Positions 42,589 through 50,782 of a DNA stretch of 64,000 nucleotides are shown one piece after another. Source of the stretch: Polynucleobacter sp. Tro8-14-1 (GTDB lineage Bacteria; Pseudomonadota; Gammaproteobacteria; Burkholderiales; Burkholderiaceae); NCBI RefSeq assembly GCF_018881655.1, contig NZ_JACVPX010000006.1, positions 62,001 through 126,000 on the forward strand, given 5' to 3'. How positions within the stretch are numbered: position 1 is the stretch's first letter; every line of letters starts with the position of its first letter. Below the pieces are notes generated by a model. It saw nothing but the letters and a program-made list of their open reading frames with translations. It made no database searches and was not told the DNA's origin. The position numbers and the translations under genes were made by a program.

Positions 42589-43038
42589 CTAGTTTGGCAA
42601 TATAAGAATCATATTACGGTGGGGCATACCTGCCTCATCATATATGGGGCCTTCTGGTTTAAAGCCTAGCTTTTCATAGAAGGGGATGGCAACCACTTGG
42701 GAGTGCAACACAATCGATTTTGCCCCTTGGCTTTTTGCTAAGTCAGTCAATTTCTCTAGAATTTGAAGCCCTATGCCCTGATTTCTGAATTGGGCCAAGA
42801 TGGCCATGCGTCCAATTTGAGATATCCCACCGCCTAGATCTACCAGTCTTCCAGTGCCAATACAACATGCTTCTAGATAGGCTAGGGCATGTGCTGCAAA
42901 GGGGTCAAATTCGTCCAATTCGAGCTCGGCTGGGACCTTTTGCTCCCTTACGAATACCTCCTGGCGCACCAAAAAGGCCTCTACTTCAGCCTCTTTCCAG
43001 GGTTTTATTAATATTTCCAAGATTCCAAATGCCTCCAA
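42589..43038 (-). CDS. GNAT-family N-acetyltransferase
   Basis: A 149-residue acetyl-CoA-dependent N-acetyltransferase. The acetyl-CoA loop is in ISQIGRMAILAQFRNQGIGLQIL, matching the R/Q-x-x-G-x-G/A motif, and the C-terminal FYEKLGFKPEGPIYDEAGMPH is typical for the ElaA-like branch. Substrate unknown. It heads the operon with the thioesterase and dioxygenase genes. Confidence 0.88.
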   Translation of the reverse strand: MEAFGILEILIKPWKEAEVEAFLVRQEVFVREQKVPAELELDEFDPFAAHALAYLEACCIGTGRLVDLGGGISQIGRMAILAQFRNQGIGLQILEKLTDLAKSQGAKSIVLHSQVVAIPFYEKLGFKPEGPIYDEAGMPHRNMILILPN

Positions 43039-43183
43039 GCGCTAATTCCCACCCAATTTACCAAATAAACGTGAATATAAGCATGGTTCGAAACCGTACA
43101 AAAAGCGCCCCATTCCATGGTTACAATGAATTGTGGCTCTGTATTGGGCCCATCCGTAACCTTTTACTCAACTAGGAGTTATC

Positions 43184-43765
43184 TTGAAGAAATCTTTATT
43201 AGCCGGTTTGTTTGCCGTAGTAGGTGTGACCTTTGCAAGCTCTGTTTTTGCACAGCTTCCTGCAAAGATGTTGCCTTTAGCTGCTGATGTTGTCGTTTTG
43301 AGCGCAACCGTTGATTCAGTAGATGCAAAGAAGCGTATCGTTGTATTGAAAGATGCTAACGGCAATTTGGCGCAGATGAACGTCGCTAAGTCAGTAAATG
43401 ATTTAGATAAAGTTAAAAAGGGCGACGTGTTCTTGGTTGAGCATGCGCAGGCAGTTGCTGTTGGCTTAACTGCTGTTGGTAAAGATCAAAAACCAGGTGT
43501 TTCAGGCGTTCGCTCTGTAGTGATCGCTGGCAAAGGCGCTACTAAGCCATTTGAAGAGACAACTGAAACTGTTTATGCAACTGTAAAGATCTCAACCATT
43601 GATCAAAAGACACGTATTGTGAGCTTCACATTGCCAAGTGGCGAGAAGCAAAAAGTAAAAGTAGATCCATCTGTTCTTGGTCTTGAGAAGTTCAAAGCTG
43701 GTGATGACGTGATGGTTGAGTTTGTTGACGACACAGCTATTGGTTTCGTAACACCTAAGAAGTAA
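43184..43765 (+). CDS. Periplasmic protein with two tandem repeats
   Basis: A 193-residue exported protein with a signal peptide (SLLAGLFAVVGVTFASSVFA). The mature part consists of two similar beta-rich halves of about 60 residues: one with VVLSATVDSVDAKKRIVVLK to AQAVAVGLT, the other with TVYATVKISTIDQKTRIVSF to DDTAIGFV. Both have the same order of VDSVD/ISTID, RIV, KKGD/KAGD and AVGLT/AIGFV. It starts with TTG at 43184, with TAGGAG 5 bases before. Family not recognised. Confidence 0.75.
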   Translation: MKKSLLAGLFAVVGVTFASSVFAQLPAKMLPLAADVVVLSATVDSVDAKKRIVVLKDANGNLAQMNVAKSVNDLDKVKKGDVFLVEHAQAVAVGLTAVGKDQKPGVSGVRSVVIAGKGATKPFEETTETVYATVKISTIDQKTRIVSFTLPSGEKQKVKVDPSVLGLEKFKAGDDVMVEFVDDTAIGFVTPKK

Positions 43766-43807
43766 GTATGAATAAGCAGTAAATAACTAGGCTGTACGCT
43801 AGTTGTA

Positions 43808-43833
43808 AAAAAGCCCGCATCTGCGGGCTTTTT
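43808..43833. terminator. Bidirectional terminator
   Basis: AAAAAGCCCGC (43808-43818), loop ATCT, GCGGGCTTTTT (43823-43833), between convergent genes. Confidence 0.92.
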
Positions 43834-43849
43834 GCTTGATGGGACTAGA

Positions 43850-44674
43850 TTATTTTTTAGCGTTTGGAAAGAAGAGCTGCTCGCCATCAATCTTGTAGCT
43901 AGCAATGACGTCCTGCCCATTTTTAGAGATGAGCCAATCAATAAATTCTTGACCCTGTACTTTTTTCACATGAGGGAACTTGGCTGGATTAACCAACATC
44001 ACACCGTATTGGTTAAATAGCTTTGGATCGCCTTGCACAAGGATGACTAGATCGCCACGATTCTTAAAGCTGAGCCAGGTGCCACGGTCAGCCAATATAT
44101 AGCCATTCATAGCGGAGGCGGTATTGAGGGCAGGGCCCATACCTGAGCCTGTTTCTTTGTACCAAGACTGACTGGAAGAAGGGGTGATGCCCGCACCTTT
44201 CCAGTAACGAAGTTCTGCAGCATGTGTACCGCTTTTATCTGCACGTGACACAAAGGGAGCTTGCGCAATAGCAATTTTTTGGAGTGCCACTTGAATATCC
44301 TTACCACCAGCAATTTTTGCTGGATCTGCTTTAGGTCCAATGAGCACGAAATCGTTGTACATCACTTCGTAACGCTTAGTAGAAAAACCTTCTTCCACAA
44401 ACTTCTCTTCAGCAGGTTTGTCATGAACAAACACCAGATCTGCATCACCGCGGCGGCCAATATCTAATGCTTGACCGGTTCCAACAGCCACAACCTTAAC
44501 CTCAATACCAGTCTTCATCTTAAAGATGGGGAGCATGTAATTGAACAGGCCAGATTGCTCAGTGGAGGTAGTGGAGGAGACCACAATGCTTTTTTCTTGA
44601 GCAGATGCTATGGAGCCCTGCAAACAGGCAGAAAATAAGATGCTAATGGCTAAGGAGTTCAGTAATTTTCTCAT
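43850..44674 (-). CDS. tupA: Tungstate-type ABC receptor (TupA-like)
   Basis: Periplasmic oxyanion-binding protein, 274 residues, signal peptide ending near SIASAQEK. The oxyanion-binding start IVVSSTTSTEQSGLF (TTS motif) and the later RADKSGTHAAELRYWK and ETGSGMGPALNTASAM are typical of TupA, which prefers tungstate over molybdate. The permease and ATPase genes (tupB, tupC) are not adjacent. Divergent from modA, with 89 bases between them. Confidence 0.82.
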   Translation of the reverse strand: MRKLLNSLAISILFSACLQGSIASAQEKSIVVSSTTSTEQSGLFNYMLPIFKMKTGIEVKVVAVGTGQALDIGRRGDADLVFVHDKPAEEKFVEEGFSTKRYEVMYNDFVLIGPKADPAKIAGGKDIQVALQKIAIAQAPFVSRADKSGTHAAELRYWKGAGITPSSSQSWYKETGSGMGPALNTASAMNGYILADRGTWLSFKNRGDLVILVQGDPKLFNQYGVMLVNPAKFPHVKKVQGQEFIDWLISKNGQDVIASYKIDGEQLFFPNAKK

Positions 44675-44763
44675 ACACTTCGAAATAGATTTGGTTAATT
44701 TGCATCATCGCATATAGGCATTTTAATTGCTCAATCACATTTGCTTCCGCTAGAATGGATTTC

Positions 44764-45522
44764 ATGAGCACCATGCGCCTACTGGCTTTAGTTTCGGCAT
44801 TCTTATTTTCCATTGGTACTGCCTTTGCGCAGATATCCACTATTGCCGTGGCTGCCAATATGAAAGATGCATTTAACGAGATTGCGATTGCCTTTAAGGC
44901 TGGTGGTAAGCCAGAGATAAAGGTGGTCTATGGCTCATCGGGTAACTTCGCCACACAAATTATGAATGGGGCGCCATTCAATTTATTCATTGCTGCTGAT
45001 GAGCAATTTCCGCTCGAGCTTTTTAGAAATGGCAAAACAACGGATGATGGAGAAATTTATGCCATTGGTAAGTTAGCCATCATCACTAAAAATTCATCTG
45101 GCATTCGTTTGCTTGATAGCAAAGTAGATATAGCTAAGGCTATTGGTAAGGCGAATAAGGTAGCGATCGCAAAGCCTGAGCTTGCACCCTACGGTAGAGC
45201 CGCGGTTCAGCATTTAAAGGCAGAGGGGCTTTGGGATCTCGCTAAAGATAAGCTTGTTTATGCGGACAATATTGGGGCCGCTACAACTTATGTAGTGAGT
45301 GGCGCTGCGGATATTGGTTTTACTGCACTTTCTTTGGCGAAGTCGCCTGAGGTGATGAAACAAACGAGCTTCTTATTGGTTGATGCAAAATTATATGAAC
45401 CCATTAAACAGCGCATGGTATTAATCAAGGGTGCACCTCAAGAGTCGGTGGATTTGTATCGCTTTATGCAGGGGCCTCAGGCCAAATCCATTCTGCAAAA
45501 ATATGGATACACCACGCCTTAG
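44764..45522 (+). CDS. modA: Molybdate-type ABC receptor ModA
   Basis: Periplasmic molybdate-binding protein, 252 residues from ATG 44764. Signal peptide LLALVSAFLFSIGTAFAQ, then ISTIAVAANMKDAFNEIAIA and VVYGSSGNFATQIMNGAPFN, the two oxyanion loops of ModA, and APYGRAAVQHL in the second lobe. No modB or modC follows; the next gene is on the other strand. Molybdate supply suits the Mo hydroxylase at 7471-11294. Confidence 0.85.
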   Translation: MSTMRLLALVSAFLFSIGTAFAQISTIAVAANMKDAFNEIAIAFKAGGKPEIKVVYGSSGNFATQIMNGAPFNLFIAADEQFPLELFRNGKTTDDGEIYAIGKLAIITKNSSGIRLLDSKVDIAKAIGKANKVAIAKPELAPYGRAAVQHLKAEGLWDLAKDKLVYADNIGAATTYVVSGAADIGFTALSLAKSPEVMKQTSFLLVDAKLYEPIKQRMVLIKGAPQESVDLYRFMQGPQAKSILQKYGYTTP

Positions 45523-45529
45523 TAGCTAA

Positions 45530-46156
45530 TTACTTGGGTGCTCTCATGTACTTCAGCATCTCTTGTAAAGCTTCTTGCGGCGACTTCGCTAGTTGCTCTA
45601 CTACTGCTTCATAGTCTTCGGCCGGCCGGTTCTGGCTTAGCTTGAATTTACCAACCAAGCTACTGATCTCAATCTCGATACCAATAATGGCCTTGAGCAT
45701 CATTTGTACGTACTCTTCTGGAGCATCGTCTAACTTCCAGTTAGATTGATAGGTTGGTTCGTGAATATTGGTCATTTGTGATACATGACTTCTTAGCCAC
45801 TGTGCATCCTCAATCAACTTAATGCTACCTTCTGCATGAACCGCAGCATAGTTCCACGTAGGCACCACTTTTCCACTCTCTTGTTTTGATGGATACCAAG
45901 ATGGGGTCACATATGCATTTGGCCCATTAAAGATTGCTGTAACAGATGTCTTGTTACTGCTCGCAACTTTAACGAGTGGATTCATTCTGGCGACATGTCC
46001 GTAAAGCTTGGTTTTGTCGGCGCTCAACATGAGTGGTAGGTGGTTGATTTCAAAATGGCCATCCAGATTCGCAACAATAGTCGCCAAAGGATATTCAGAA
46101 ATAAGCTGGGCTAATACCGCTTGATCTTCAGCTAAAAAATGTTTTGGTAGGTACAT
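45530..46156 (-). CDS. PaiB-family FMN-binding protein
   Basis: A 208-residue split-barrel flavoprotein of the PaiB family (named a negative transcriptional regulator in Bacillus). Family text MYLPKHFLAEDQAVLAQLI at the start and YPLATIVANLDGHFEINHLP, then VPTWNYAAVHAEGSI in the middle. Physiological role unclear in proteobacteria. Convergent with modA. Confidence 0.88.
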   Translation of the reverse strand: MYLPKHFLAEDQAVLAQLISEYPLATIVANLDGHFEINHLPLMLSADKTKLYGHVARMNPLVKVASSNKTSVTAIFNGPNAYVTPSWYPSKQESGKVVPTWNYAAVHAEGSIKLIEDAQWLRSHVSQMTNIHEPTYQSNWKLDDAPEEYVQMMLKAIIGIEIEISSLVGKFKLSQNRPAEDYEAVVEQLAKSPQEALQEMLKYMRAPK

Positions 46157-46224
46157 AAGAGACTAAGCGGAGTGGGTAAAAGGTTGTATTTAGTAAGAAC
46201 ATAGCAGAGATTGAGCTCATGTTC

Positions 46225-46989
46225 TTAAAATTCGTACTCCACCTGCATTCTGATGGTGTTTTTTGGTGATGCCGTGGTAGTTCCCCAAAGGTAGGCTACG
46301 TTGTATTTCAAGGCTTCCTTGCGGCCCAGTTTAGTTTTTCCAAAAATGGCTGGCCCCGCACTAGATTGTTGTTGTTCATTGGTGTTCCAGCTATTGACCT
46401 GTCCTAGCCAAGAGTAAATCTGAGCTCCAAGCTCCAGCTCTGGTTGAAGGCGGTACTTCACCTGGCCCTGGTAGCCGAAATAGGTCCCCTGATTTTCGGT
46501 GCCCGTGTAATGTCCTTGCATCAAGACGTTGAGATTGGCGACCCACTTTTTCCATTCGCTTTGAAATAAGAAGCCGTACTTGGCTTCATAGCCTTCATTA
46601 CGATTTTGAGGACGCTCCAACTCAAGCAAGAAGCCGATGTCCACTGGGTATTTTCCAGTCTCCGTTAGTTGAAATTTGTTCTCCCATTCCACTGCATCAA
46701 ATTGAGAGTTGGTGCCATCCCAAATAGCTTTTCCATAAATCTCAGTGAACCACCAGGAGTTCACGCCATACCCGAAACCAATAGAAGCGCCTGATTGTCT
46801 ATTGTCTTCACCGCTTCTGGGAGTCTGGGTTCCAAACTTCGTGTCTATCTCTCTTTCACCTTCTTCCACTCTTGGGGTGTAGATGTAATCTGCTGGCCCG
46901 CTTAAGTATTCACCAGCATGAACCAAGGGGCTTGCAGAGAGAAGGGCCAGGCAACACAAGCCTTGCATTAAATTGTTTCTCATCATCAT
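46225..46989 (-). CDS. Outer-membrane beta-barrel-like protein of the Fur-controlled cupredoxin operon
   Basis: A 254-residue exported protein, signal peptide LCCLALLSASPLVHAG. The mature chain has alternating aromatic/hydrophobic beta strands (SIGFGYGVNSWWFTEIYGKA, LEGAQIYSW-type strands) and ends in IRMQVEYEF, a C-terminal aromatic typical of outer-membrane barrels. I do not recognise a named family. It overlaps the cupredoxin gene by four bases (ATGA), so they are translationally coupled. Role in iron or copper handling is suggested by the partner and Fur boxes. Confidence 0.7.
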   Translation of the reverse strand: MMMRNNLMQGLCCLALLSASPLVHAGEYLSGPADYIYTPRVEEGEREIDTKFGTQTPRSGEDNRQSGASIGFGYGVNSWWFTEIYGKAIWDGTNSQFDAVEWENKFQLTETGKYPVDIGFLLELERPQNRNEGYEAKYGFLFQSEWKKWVANLNVLMQGHYTGTENQGTYFGYQGQVKYRLQPELELGAQIYSWLGQVNSWNTNEQQQSSAGPAIFGKTKLGRKEALKYNVAYLWGTTTASPKNTIRMQVEYEF

Positions 46990-47327
46990 TTAACCCTCAC
47001 CACACCTTGAGCAGTTTCCGGACTAAATTCGCCTTCAAATTTATAGACACCAGGACTTAAGGGTCCAATGTAGAAAGAGGCTTTGCTTTTGGCTTTGATT
47101 AATACCTCTCTGTTGAGGTCGTAGCTTTCAAATTCCTCTGGAGTGTCATCCAGGTTTTCAATCGTGAGTTTTACTTTGGTATCGGCGGGGATATCAATCT
47201 CTGATGGTAAAAATCGCCCATTTTTAATTGAAATCTGGATATCGTTGCTTGCTCCATAGGCAATATTTGTCAAATTTAACAACAAGAAAATGCTGATAAG
47301 TAACTGTTTTGTATAAGTATTTTTCAT
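46986..47327 (-). CDS. Cupredoxin-like periplasmic protein (EfeO-type domain)
   Basis: A 113-residue exported protein with signal peptide ISIFLLLNLTNIAYGA. The domain reads IQISIKNGRFLPSEIDIPAD, KLTIENLDDTPEEFESYDLN and ends GVYKFEGEFSPETAQGVVRVK, close to the cupredoxin domain found at the N-terminus of EfeO and in P19-associated proteins. The usual copper ligands His and Cys are mostly missing; the acidic ExxDLNRE stretch could bind iron or copper. It is divergent from feoA with two Fur boxes between. Confidence 0.8.
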   Translation of the reverse strand: MKNTYTKQLLISIFLLLNLTNIAYGASNDIQISIKNGRFLPSEIDIPADTKVKLTIENLDDTPEEFESYDLNREVLIKAKSKASFYIGPLSPGVYKFEGEFSPETAQGVVRVK

Positions 47328-47344
47328 AAATGAGTGTATATATA

Positions 47345-47363
47345 AATGAGAACCATTCTCAAG
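47345..47363. promoter_or_regulatory. Fur box 1 in the feoA-cupredoxin intergenic region
   Basis: AATGAGAACCATTCTCAAG contains the palindrome GAGAA-CCA-TTCTC, centred at 47354 and matching the Fur pattern. It lies 18 bases before the cupredoxin ATG. Confidence 0.75.
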
Positions 47364-47373
47364 TATAAGGTAT

Positions 47374-47392
47374 ATAATGAGAATCGTTCCTA
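47374..47392. promoter_or_regulatory. Fur box 2 in the feoA-cupredoxin intergenic region
   Basis: ATAATGAGAATCGTTCCTA is a second Fur-like site 29 bases from box 1 (nearly three helical turns). It lies 27 bases before feoA. Two sites in 92 bases suggest joint control of both operons. Confidence 0.72.
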
Positions 47393-47418
47393 TTTATTGA
47401 TAAAAGTGACAATCCTCC

Positions 47419-47664
47419 ATGCATTTGGACCAGGTTGATTTGGAAGTTCTTTACCGAGTGAGCGCGGTTAACGCGCCTAAGGGTGCCCCTCAAATTAAAG
47501 GGCAGCTAGAAGATATTGGATTTTTACCTGGTGAACAGGTGACTCTTCTGCGCAAAGGTTTGCTTGGTAAAGGTCCATATATGGTTCGCGTCGGAGCTTC
47601 CACATTCGCATTGCGTCAAGCCGAAGCTCGCATGATCACGGTCGATGCTATTTCACATGCCTGA
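47419..47664 (+). CDS. feoA: Ferrous iron transport protein FeoA
   Basis: An 81-residue SH3-like cytosolic protein that assists FeoB. Family text includes IKGQLEDIGFLPGEQVTLLR and the end MVRVGASTFALRQAEARMI. It overlaps feoB by 8 to 20 bases. Iron repression is likely given the two Fur boxes upstream. Confidence 0.92.
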   Translation: MHLDQVDLEVLYRVSAVNAPKGAPQIKGQLEDIGFLPGEQVTLLRKGLLGKGPYMVRVGASTFALRQAEARMITVDAISHA

Positions 47665-49570
47665 ATCTAAAGTTCACTTTTTCTCGAGTGAGCCACTCGT
47701 AGCTTTATTGGGTAATCCCAATTGTGGAAAAACGGCATTATTCAATTTGCTGACTGGCAGTCGTCAAAAGGTGGCGAACTATTCAGGCGTTACTGTTGAG
47801 CGCAAAGAAGGGCGCCTATCGCTCGAGTCCGGAAAAAATATTCGCATACTGGATTTGCCTGGCGCTTATAGCTTGTATCCAAGATCCTTAGATGAGCGTG
47901 TGACCTGCAACGTATTGCTTGGTCGAGCTGAAGGTGAAAAACGTCCTGACCTGGTGATTTGCGTATTGAGCGCCATGAATTTGCGTCGTAACTTGCGTTT
48001 AGTACTTGCTGCAAAGCGCTTGGGGCTGCCTTGTATCGTAGTACTCAATATGCTTGATATTGCTAAGCGTCAAGGCCTGCATATAGACACTGCCGCACTT
48101 TCAAGTGAATTGGGTTTGCCGGTGCTCACTAGTATTGGCATTCAGTCTGATGGCGCTGATGAAATCAAGCAGTTCTTATCGAATCTGGACTGGCGTAATC
48201 TCAATGGATTGCGCACAGGTACTAGTGATGCGACCCTAGAGAATGTTGCCTCTCATATTGCCCATACTGAATCTGACAATATTCAAGTTCAACGAATTCT
48301 GCAAAACCTCAAGCTAGATCAAATCATTCCCGATCAATTGAGCGATCGTTTAGATGCGGTATTACTCCATCCAGTTTTTGGCCCCATCATTTTGGTGGCC
48401 TTACTCTTTTGTATTTTTCAGGCTGTGTTCAGTTGGGCTACGGTACCCATGGACCTGATTAAATCCGCAGTAGACTTTCTGGGTGATCAGATCGTCGAAG
48501 TATTGCCCAATGGATGGATACGTAGTCTATTGATCAATGGAATTTTGGCAGGTTTAGGTGGCGTGGTGATTTTCTTGCCGCAAATTCTGATTTTGTTCTT
48601 CTTTATTCTTTTGCTAGAAGAGTCGGGCTATCTTCCAAGGGCTGCTTATTTGCTAGATAGAGTGATGGGTTCTGTCGGCTTATCAGGCAGATCATTCATT
48701 CCACTTCTCTCCAGTTTTGCCTGTGCCATCCCCGGAATTATGGCCACCAGAAGCATCTCTAATGCGCGTGATCGCATGGTGACGATTCTGATTGCACCCA
48801 TGATGACATGTTCTGCACGTCTACCGGTATATGCCTTATTGATATCAGCATTCATTCCAGAGCAAAAGCTATGGGCGGGCATTGATTTACAAGGCCTAGT
48901 TTTATTCTTGCTTTATCTCGCTGGAATTTTGGGGGCGATGGCAGTGGCCTGGATTCTGAAGCGCTTTACGAGTGAGCAATTTAGGATGAACGCGCTCATG
49001 ATGGAGTTGCCAAGCTATCACTTGCCTCGCTTAGGCAATCTAGCTATTAGCTTGTGGCAAAGAGCAGAAATCTTTTTGCGCCGTGTTGGCGGAATTATTT
49101 TGCTGATGACTATTGGTTTGTGGGTGTTATCTAGCTTTCCATTCCCGCCCGAGGGCGCAACAGGATCACCGATTCAATACAGCTTTGCTGGAATGATGGG
49201 GCAGGCCTTAGCGCATGTGTTTTCACCAATTGGATTTAACTGGCAGATCAGTATTGCTCTAGTGCCAGGTATGGCAGCCCGTGAAGTTGTGGTTAGCTCA
49301 CTGGCAACGGTTTATGCGCTATCTAGCTCGAGTGTCGACGCAGCTGATGCGCTGATTCCCTTAATCTCCAATGGCTGGTCCTTAGCCACAGCTTTATCTC
49401 TATTGGCCTGGTTTGTATTTGCCCCTCAATGTTTGTCCACCATTGCTGCAGTAAAGCGCGAGACGGGTGGCTGGAAGATTCCGATCATCATGCTGAGCTA
49501 CTTATTTGCCTTGGCCTATATCGCCTCCTTTATTACCTATCACTTAGCTATTTATCTAGGCCTAGGTTAA
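47645..49570 (+). CDS. feoB: Ferrous iron transporter FeoB
   Basis: Inner-membrane Fe(II) transporter, 641 residues, with N-terminal G domain: G1 ALLGNPNCGKTALFNLLTG, G2 region SGVTVERKEG, G3 DLPGAYSLYP, G4 VVLNMLDIA (N-x-x-D). Gate motifs are FFILLLEESGYLPRAAYLLD and SFACAIPGIMATR. The start is ATG 47645 or ATG 47657, both inside feoA. The chain is about 130 residues shorter than E. coli FeoB and no feoC follows. Confidence 0.95.
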   Translation: MLFHMPESKVHFFSSEPLVALLGNPNCGKTALFNLLTGSRQKVANYSGVTVERKEGRLSLESGKNIRILDLPGAYSLYPRSLDERVTCNVLLGRAEGEKRPDLVICVLSAMNLRRNLRLVLAAKRLGLPCIVVLNMLDIAKRQGLHIDTAALSSELGLPVLTSIGIQSDGADEIKQFLSNLDWRNLNGLRTGTSDATLENVASHIAHTESDNIQVQRILQNLKLDQIIPDQLSDRLDAVLLHPVFGPIILVALLFCIFQAVFSWATVPMDLIKSAVDFLGDQIVEVLPNGWIRSLLINGILAGLGGVVIFLPQILILFFFILLLEESGYLPRAAYLLDRVMGSVGLSGRSFIPLLSSFACAIPGIMATRSISNARDRMVTILIAPMMTCSARLPVYALLISAFIPEQKLWAGIDLQGLVLFLLYLAGILGAMAVAWILKRFTSEQFRMNALMMELPSYHLPRLGNLAISLWQRAEIFLRRVGGIILLMTIGLWVLSSFPFPPEGATGSPIQYSFAGMMGQALAHVFSPIGFNWQISIALVPGMAAREVVVSSLATVYALSSSSVDAADALIPLISNGWSLATALSLLAWFVFAPQCLSTIAAVKRETGGWKIPIIMLSYLFALAYIASFITYHLAIYLGLG

Positions 49571-49598
49571 GCCTGCTGACATCTATATTTGCTGCGGC

Positions 49599-49618
49599 AC
49601 CGCATAAAAGGGTGCGGT
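49599..49618 (+). terminator. Weak hairpin after feoB
   Basis: ACCGCA (49599-49604) and TGCGGT (49613-49618) can form a 6-bp stem, followed by a moderately T-rich stretch. Weak candidate. Confidence 0.4.
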
Positions 49619-49667
49619 AGTATTCTTGTTGTAGTTAAAAAATAGATAACAAAACAAGGAGATATAG

Positions 49668-50711
49668 ATGGGTTCACGTCGCCAATTTATGAAGACTGCT
49701 TCAGCTGCTGGGGCCGGTTTAGTAGCTGCCTCTACTATGGGTGTAATGAAAGAGGCTTCAGCACATCCCACCTCAGTATGGGGAGGGGAGGTTTACACCG
49801 GTCCACGTGAAATGGTCAAAAACAGCAAAATTCTCTCGATCCAAAATGCGGATGGAGCAGAAACCTTGGGTGTAGTTACCCCAAAAGGTGTTATCGATAT
49901 TCGTGCCGTAGCTAAAAAAATGAAGATTGCAGCACCGACTACCTTGGATCAATTATTGCAAGAGGGTAATGCTGCGGGATTTAATAAGGTAGTAGCAAGC
50001 GCTGATAAATCTGGCGTGCCTTATTTAAAAGAATCGGACATTACTTTCGGGCGCCTGTTTAAAAACCCTGGAAAGATTGTTTGCGTTGGCTTAAATTACC
50101 GTGCGCATGCGGATGAGGTTGGTATGGCTCGCCCACGAGTACCGCCGCTATTCAATAAGTACAACAATAGTCTTACGGCTCACAACTGTTTATTGCAAAT
50201 TCCACCGCCATCGGTTTCTTATAAACTAGATTATGAAACTGAGTTGTTGATTGTTGTCGGCAAGCAGATGCGCAATGTTCCCGAATCGGCTGCTTTGGAT
50301 TATGTGGCAGGTTATTGCACCTCAAATGATTTCTCATCACGTGATTTGCAACTGGAATTGCCAAGTGGGCAATGGATGATTGGTAAGACCTTGGACCAAT
50401 ACGCACCAATTGGACCTTACTTTGTTACTTCTGACTTAGTGGGTGACCCTAATAAGCTTGACGTAAAGACTTGGGTGAATGGTGAGTTGCGTCAGAACTC
50501 AAATACTTCCGACTTTATTCACAATACCCAAAAAATGTTGTCTTACATCAGCACTTACTGGACATTAGAGCCGGGAGATATTGTTTTCACTGGTACACCG
50601 CAAGGCGTTATTGCTGGTATGCCAAAGGACAAGCAGGTATGGCTGAAGAAGGGTGATAAGATCGTAAGTTCAGTAGAAAAACTTGGAGATTTAAAGTTCA
50701 CGTTGGCTTGA
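49668..50711 (+). CDS. Exported FAH-family hydrolase (Tat signal), copy 2
   Basis: FAH-fold protein, 347 residues, with a clear twin-arginine signal: SRRQFMKTASAAGAGLVAAS, cleaved near EASAHP. The domain includes IVCVGLNYRAHADEVGM, DYETELLIVVGKQM (metal ligands), LDYVAGYCTSNDFSSRDLQ and GDIVFTGTPQGVIAGMP. Expected to act on acylpyruvate-like 2,4-diketo acids with Mg2+. AAGGAG lies before the ATG. Its downstream terminator is split by the IS element. Confidence 0.85.
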   Translation: MGSRRQFMKTASAAGAGLVAASTMGVMKEASAHPTSVWGGEVYTGPREMVKNSKILSIQNADGAETLGVVTPKGVIDIRAVAKKMKIAAPTTLDQLLQEGNAAGFNKVVASADKSGVPYLKESDITFGRLFKNPGKIVCVGLNYRAHADEVGMARPRVPPLFNKYNNSLTAHNCLLQIPPPSVSYKLDYETELLIVVGKQMRNVPESAALDYVAGYCTSNDFSSRDLQLELPSGQWMIGKTLDQYAPIGPYFVTSDLVGDPNKLDVKTWVNGELRQNSNTSDFIHNTQKMLSYISTYWTLEPGDIVFTGTPQGVIAGMPKDKQVWLKKGDKIVSSVEKLGDLKFTLA

Positions 50712-50751
50712 TCACTCTAGAGTTTGTTTATCAAAAGAAAAGCCACCCGAA

Positions 50752-50775
50752 TGAACTGACCCCCAGTAGTTGGAC
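50752..50775 (+). repeat. IS terminal inverted repeat, orfB end
   Basis: Begins TGAACTGACCCCCA and ends AGTTGGAC; matches the other end at 22 of 24 positions. Confidence 0.9.
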
Positions 50776-50782
50776 AGTTTAG

